Shown: one piece after another, positions 58,966 to 64,000 of the stretch
How the letters are laid out: each line of letters opens with the position of its first letter
Position numbering within the stretch: the stretch's first letter is position 1
Source of the DNA: Eucalyptus grandis
Lineage: Eukaryota > Streptophyta > Magnoliopsida > Myrtales > Myrtaceae
Assembly (NCBI RefSeq): GCF_016545825.1
Contig: NC_052618.1
Location: forward strand, 43,470,196-43,534,195
Direction: 5' to 3'
DNA length: 64,000 nt
Made by a program: the position numbers and the translations under genes
The notes under the pieces: generated by a model
Told to the model about the DNA's origin: nothing
Database searches by the model: none
What the model saw: only the letters and a program-made list of their open reading frames with translations

Positions 58966-60435
58966 GTGTAATTTTTAGGGGAAACCTACAAAAATTGACA
59001 CTTAACTGATAACATTCTAAAAAATTTAACATTTAAATGTTCAATTTTAACCGTAAGTGATACTTAAGTTATCACTTCAATAATAACTTGACACTTAAGT
59101 GATATTTTTTTATCACGATTAATACTTATGGCACTCGAGTAATCACTCGTGTTTGTCCTATGTATATGCTGGTTTGTAGCAAACCAGAGAAGCTGCTAGT
59201 TTATATTTAGTTCAACTTATAGCAACTTCATTCAATTCAATGTTTTGCTGTCGGTTTATGTATATATTCAGCTCAAGTAAAGAAGTCACCACAATACATT
59301 GACTCAATACACATCCATCATTGTTGGTTTATATTCAAGAACAAGTAAAAATATAGTACGACCATCATTTCATTCACTCATTCTCTTTCCTTGACCTCTC
59401 CACAAGCATAAGAAGTAACCCATGATATATATGATAGCACAAACAATAACAAAGCTACAACGATCTTGTGGACAACACAAACTTCTTCTCATCTTCCATA
59501 AAAATGCCTACATTTGATCCAAAACAATTGCATTTGTCCACTCATTTTCAATTATGGCAGTCAAAGAAACTTCTTCTCATCTTTCAGTGCCTAACATTTC
59601 ATCATAAAGTAGGATAGATAACAAAACAATACCACAATAAATGCTTGGTAACATTTCCGTTCAATTTTCATTCTTGAAACTTCATTCTACAAATGTTTAG
59701 CCGAAGATGCTTGAGCTTGTATTGAATCAACATCGTCCAAGTTGTCCACAAGCGTAGATGGAGGTTGATGTCATCCATCAAGTAGATTGGATATCACTTT
59801 TGTGGCTCGATGAGAGAATTTCACATCGACCCATTTGAAGTATTTACACTTTGACCATTCTCTCTATCGGGCACATCCATAAAATCTTCTCCCGGGATTC
59901 ATTCGAGTCCACGATGTTCTTTTTGGACTCGGTAACCCACAAAAACAAAAACGCTTACCTTCGCCTTCGCTTTAGTGAGAGGAATTTGAAGCACTGCTAA
60001 AAATCTTGCTCTCTATTTTCAAGATTCAATGGTGAAATTTTAGGCAAATCGAAATTAAGATTCGGGATTAGGGTTTGAGCACTTCAATAGGGATTTTGGT
60101 TGATTTAAGGTTTTAGATTTGGGGCTTTTTGGGAGATGACGTTGTTTTGACCGATTTAGGGCTTTTATTTTGGACAACTATGAAAACGACATCGTTTTGG
60201 GTCAGTCAGAGCTAAGTCAGCTCTCCAACAAGCCACGTAGGCAAACAAAATTAATAATAAAAAAAAATTACCACGTCGGATTTTCAACGGGGTTCGCCGG
60301 AAGTAGCACTCAAGTATCTCATTTTAAAAAAAATAAATTATACTTAAGTTTCATTTTACTAACTTTTGGTACTTAAGTGTTCTCTTATGCTAAGTTTTGG
60401 CACTTGGATTATTCTTTTTCCAGAAAATATTTATC
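58966..60435. mobile_element. Small MULE-related element with a GRF relic, copy B
   Basis: Counterpart of 21850-23345, with the same ACTTAAGTG-centred inverted ends and the CCACGTAGG plus AACGACATCGTTTTGG stretch inside the right end. The latter is closer here to the AACGACGTCGTTTTG motif of the large MULE than in copy A. Confidence 0.55.
59687..59960 (-). pseudogene. GRF zinc-finger relic, copy B
   Basis: The minus strand reads RRFYGCAR, stop, REWSKCKYFKWVDV, so the Trp that is a stop in copy A is intact, while a TAT codon of copy A is TAG here. One T is missing from the run before the CG pair, compared with copy A. The ancestral reading was evidently a good GRF finger. Confidence 0.7.
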
Positions 60436-61224
60436 TAAATCCCAACTTGCTTTGTCATGCTCATGCTTGTCTATCCTACTCATATTTCTCAATTTCCGAA
60501 GTTCAAAATATTGGGATTTAACCCAAAATTACTTGAAAATTTAAGTATATATCCATTGCATTTACTCACCTTTATATTCGAATGCAATTAATTTGCAGAT
60601 TTGATCTTGTCGTGAGAGCATTGGCTAGAGTAGTGGGTGAAAGGAGGATTTTGCATGATGCGTTTCAAAACCAGCCAAAGGATCGACTTAACCATCTCTA
60701 CTCACATGAATTAAATACTGCAACGGGTGCCCTCTCATTCCCTTGGGATTATTTATCTCCATAAAGCCCTTCAATTCTGTTTGGCTATCTCGTTCACCCT
60801 CTTCAGCCATTTAATGCTTTCAGGTTCTGTAAAGCTATCCTCTAAATCTCCCAATTGCTCCGCCCAAAGACATCCTCTAACCGTAAACCTGCATAGCATA
60901 ACTTAACACGTCTAAGTTTAGTTGCACTTGCGCAGGTGTTCGATTAGTAGATGCTATTCAGATAAGAGGCTAATCTGAGGACCGATGCAACTAACCTAGC
61001 CACACAAATGCCTCTTTATCCCAACCCAAGTGTGATGCAGCTAATAAGCCCCATGGTGATCGAAGAAATTGAATCAACAAAACAATAATTAATATAGCAA
61101 TAAATAAATTTCAAGAAATTTAATTATAATCATCCTAGCAGACGGACTGATGATTAAAGTAACAATTAATAGTGGAAGGACACAAATATTTTCTTATGAA
61201 GTAGAGTTATGATGATAGAATATT

Positions 61225-61490
61225 GGGATAAGTGCATTGAATGTTCTAGAATTTCTCACGAAAGTGCAATTGAGTTCTAAATTTTCAAAAATTGCAATCA
61301 AGTTCTAAAACCTGTCACAAAAGTAATTGTGTTATAAAATTTTACGAAGTGCAATCACGTTCTAAAACTTGTTGGGATTTTCTATTTATCAAGTTGGACG
61401 AAGTTAATGGAATATTTGATCACATTGACAAGTTTTATGACTTGATTATACTTTTTTTTTTTTTAAGTTTTAGGATTTAAATCACTTTCT
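61225..61490. mobile_element. Solo MULE-end-like relic, copy B
   Basis: Counterpart of 24130-24420, with the same GTGCAATTGAGTTCTAAA and ACATTGACAAGTTTTATGAC parts. Confidence 0.5.
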
Positions 61491-62925
61491 AAATGCTCTA
61501 AGGATAAGTATTATTATCTCTTGAAGTCCTTCTGAGCTGAGAGAATTAAAAACTTCATTGATTTGATAAAGAGTATTATTATCAAGAGATAGCTTGTTGA
61601 GTTTTTTGTTGACTTCATAACGTCCAGCAGTATGGCCTTCTTTTCCACATTGATAGCATGTTATACTTCAATTGATTTTTTTTGTTTTGTTTTTTGTTTA
61701 GTTTGAGAAGGGTAGGATGAAGTTTTTCAGGAAAAAAATTTTAGTGTGATATTTTTTTTTTTTTTTATATTTATGATTTGGTTTGTTTGATCTTCTATAA
61801 GATAATTATCCCACCAACATTTTAATTGTCCAATAAAATAGCCATCGATATTCTAAATGTTCTTCATATCAAACAACCATGGTCTCCAATTCGTATAAAA
61901 CACAACAAGATGTATTGTGAAATATTTTTGTGATTATTTATATTTCAATCATATTGTAACGTGTCATTGCCATTAAAATTTTTATCATTTGTATCACTTT
62001 GTTTGTTTTACATATCCTTTTCAAATCAACCATAATAATATTTCATATTGTAACATTAGATCCTCTATCTTAGAGCCCGGGAGTTTATATGCATACGGAG
62101 AAACCATGGAATCGAATCTCAGTGGAGTACGTGGATCCTACTAATAAATGAAGATTACTGAATGTCTCTGAGAATCTCAGGAAGACGACACTCGGCAATG
62201 ACCAAATTTAGCGACGGAATCACCCGACAGAGGTACTCAAGCTAAGTTAGATGAAGAACGACTGAAGCTGGAGCCACCACAAATAGTCGTCATCTGAGAG
62301 AAGAAGAAAATAGAGAGAATGAGTTATCAGAGGTGAAGGATCTATATGTCCTATGAACTGAAAGAGAGAGCGCGTGAAGTCTGCGGCGATAGGAGGTGGT
62401 CCGGTGTTGCTGGGCGACGATGATGTTGCAGCAGCTTAGGCGGTGACGCAAGGACGGTGAGCTTCGATGAAGGTGAAGACGTAGTGATGGATAACCCACA
62501 TGCATCTCTGAGACTGACGAAGGAAGTGAATCAATCATTTTATATCTCTCTAGTATTTGAATCACCAAGAATTCTTTTCAAAAGTATAAGTTTTTTATGG
62601 TACCTTCATTTCATAGAAAACTCAATGATAAAAAGCATTTTCGAATAATATGATTAATTTTCCATTATTTGGTAATATATAATCAAATCAAAAACGTTTT
62701 TTGATATTTGGATCTCATTAGAAAGTGATTTTGATAGTATGACTTTATCTTAGGCCAAAAAAAAATCGAATTTTTTAATTTTTTTTTTTTTTAAAAGTTC
62801 GATTTTTTAGTTTTTCATTTTATTTTTCTTTTTTAAATTCGAATTTGTAATTGGTTCTTCAATGAGTTGTAAAAAGAAAGGGAGATTAATTAGAAAAACG
62901 TTTTTTTTTACTATACCATTTTCAA

Positions 62926-62926
<1 letters not shown>
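61491..62926. other. Duplicated AT-rich spacer, copy B
   Basis: No gene is seen. It is shared with 24421-25830, with differences mainly in poly-T tracts. Confidence 0.45.

Positions 62927-63007
<81 letters not shown>
62927..63007 (+). repeat. ATT microsatellite, copy B
   Basis: About 27 ATT units, three fewer than in copy A. Confidence 0.97.
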
Positions 63008-64000
63008 TTTTCTTCCTTTTTCAAATGCAGATTTGGTTTATTGACAAAATTATTTGCCAACGATGTTCAGTTTCTTATTTTTTTTACCCACGGTTCTCAA
63101 CATTTTCACGATTAAACCCAATTTGGAGCACGTCCATTGATTTTCCTCTTATATTTAATAATCGTGTTATGAAAAGAGTAAAATTATCAGCATTTGACAA
63201 AGCTTTTGCTAACAAAAAAAAAGACAAAGCTTTTGCTAAGCAAGTTCATGACATCATCACAACATTCTACTTCAACTTCAACATACTCAGAATGCTGCCT
63301 TAGTTCTTCCGAATCAAAGTAGGTCCATTGCTTCATGTTTAAATTTGTGTACCTCAGTTAAGACTATGCGGAGTGGAATTCTTGACCGAACACTTGTCTG
63401 TTGAAGTCCTCATAGCCATTGGAGCTTAACCAAGGCCTTTTCTATCTTCCTTAAATAGCCGTGATACCAATTGATTTAATTGCAATATCTAATAGTTTTC
63501 GCGCTATATTGCATAATTGGTATAACAGCTGTCAACAGCCAGGAGACTAACAAATAAGTATTTGGTCAAGAACTTTGATCCACAACTCTTTTGCCTGACA
63601 GCACAGGAGCTTCTTGGATTATAGCCGCGCAAGACGCAAGTGGTGCACTTTATTAAACACATTGGAGGTTTTCTGTCGACATCCAAACTGAGTTGTTTCC
63701 ATTAATATATACCGTGAGTTTGGGTGTACTTTAGGACTTGAAAAATACTTAAACATGTATGTGATCATAACTCTATAATTCTCCTATTTATTAATAGATT
63801 ATTTACAGTTAACTATTCCCATAGAGTAAATACCGACATTCAGATTGTCCCATGCAGATTTCTTCATTTATTTACTATTCCCCATTTATTTCTCTAGTAA
63901 CTACGCGTTGAATTAATTACGAGGTTCGATAATTTTTTCATTAGATTGAAAAACTGACATCATCACCTGACCAATTCCGACGCCTGAAATCATTCAGCAA
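63008..64000. other. Duplicated spacer at the window end
   Basis: Shared with 25922-26909 and still matching at the last base. In copy A the helicase gene's stop codon lies about 640 bases further on. Confidence 0.6.

Larger units (their letters stand above)
48819..64000. repeat. Segmental duplication, copy B
   Basis: This is the second direct copy of 1-26909 without the MULE. It contains the MED21 copy with a complete exon 1, an unoccupied MULE target site, a more complete inverted-repeat element at 56094-57435, and duplicate copies of the VNTR, the small MULE-related element and the ATT microsatellite. The start-to-start distance between copies is 48,818 bases. The simplest reading is a tandem array whose unit includes the helicase gene; this is inference, because the window ends first. 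Confidence 0.94.

Noticed and set aside
1..64000. Whole duplication as an assembly artefact (two haplotypes placed in tandem)
   Set aside because: This cannot be excluded, but a 20 kb gene-bearing spacer between the copies, private insertions and deletions in each copy, and visible divergence make true segmental duplication the better reading. Read depth would decide it.

Overview
The window is plant nuclear DNA. Genes have GT-AG introns, the intergenic DNA is AT-rich, and there is a Mutator-like transposon (MULE), two tRNA-type SINEs, a Tourist-like MITE and a gene for Mediator subunit MED21. A eudicot is likely. A narrower guess (for example Myrtales) would rest only on a general impression of the repeats. 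There is no sign of a prokaryote, a CRISPR array or a complete virus.

Layout. The window is dominated by a large direct segmental duplication. Copy A is 1-6626 plus 20134-26909. Copy B is 48819-64000. Both run off the window ends, so position 1 pairs with 48819 and position 64000 pairs with about 26909. Copy A is split by a 13.5 kb MULE (6627-20133) flanked by a 10-bp target-site duplication; the intact empty site is still present in copy B at 55875-55884. The MULE has inverted arms of about 2.5 kb, a multiply broken MuDR-type transposase gene on + (9767-13858), and an open GRF zinc-finger gene on - (15369-15818) converging on it. A second, smaller MULE-related element (about 21850-23345, copied at 58965-60435) carries a decayed GRF gene in the same position and orientation.

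Between the two copies lies the main gene (39512 to 27549, minus strand). It has twelve coding exons for a protein of about 2,680 residues that joins a SEN1/UPF1-like helicase, a UvrD-like helicase and a long helical C-terminal region, as in the plant proteins named TPR and ankyrin repeat-containing protein 1-like. All splice phases agree, except that exon 3 is one base short, in a homopolymer just upstream of the DEAA box. A SINE with a perfect 14-bp target duplication sits in intron 9.

MED21 is present twice and is broken in both copies in different ways. Copy A has lost most of exon 1 but keeps exons 2-4. Copy B keeps a full exon 1 but has lost the splice acceptor of exon 2. The same pattern of different lesions in each copy is seen in an unidentified gene relic upstream of MED21 and in the small GRF relic.

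The stretch 39900-48800 has no confident gene. It holds MITEs, a second SINE, degenerate long-period direct repeats and GC-rich repeat debris. If the duplication is a true tandem array, a second copy of the helicase gene should lie just beyond 64000. No wholly new system can be claimed, but the pairing of a GRF zinc-finger gene with MULE right arms, seen in two different elements, is the most distinctive biological pattern.
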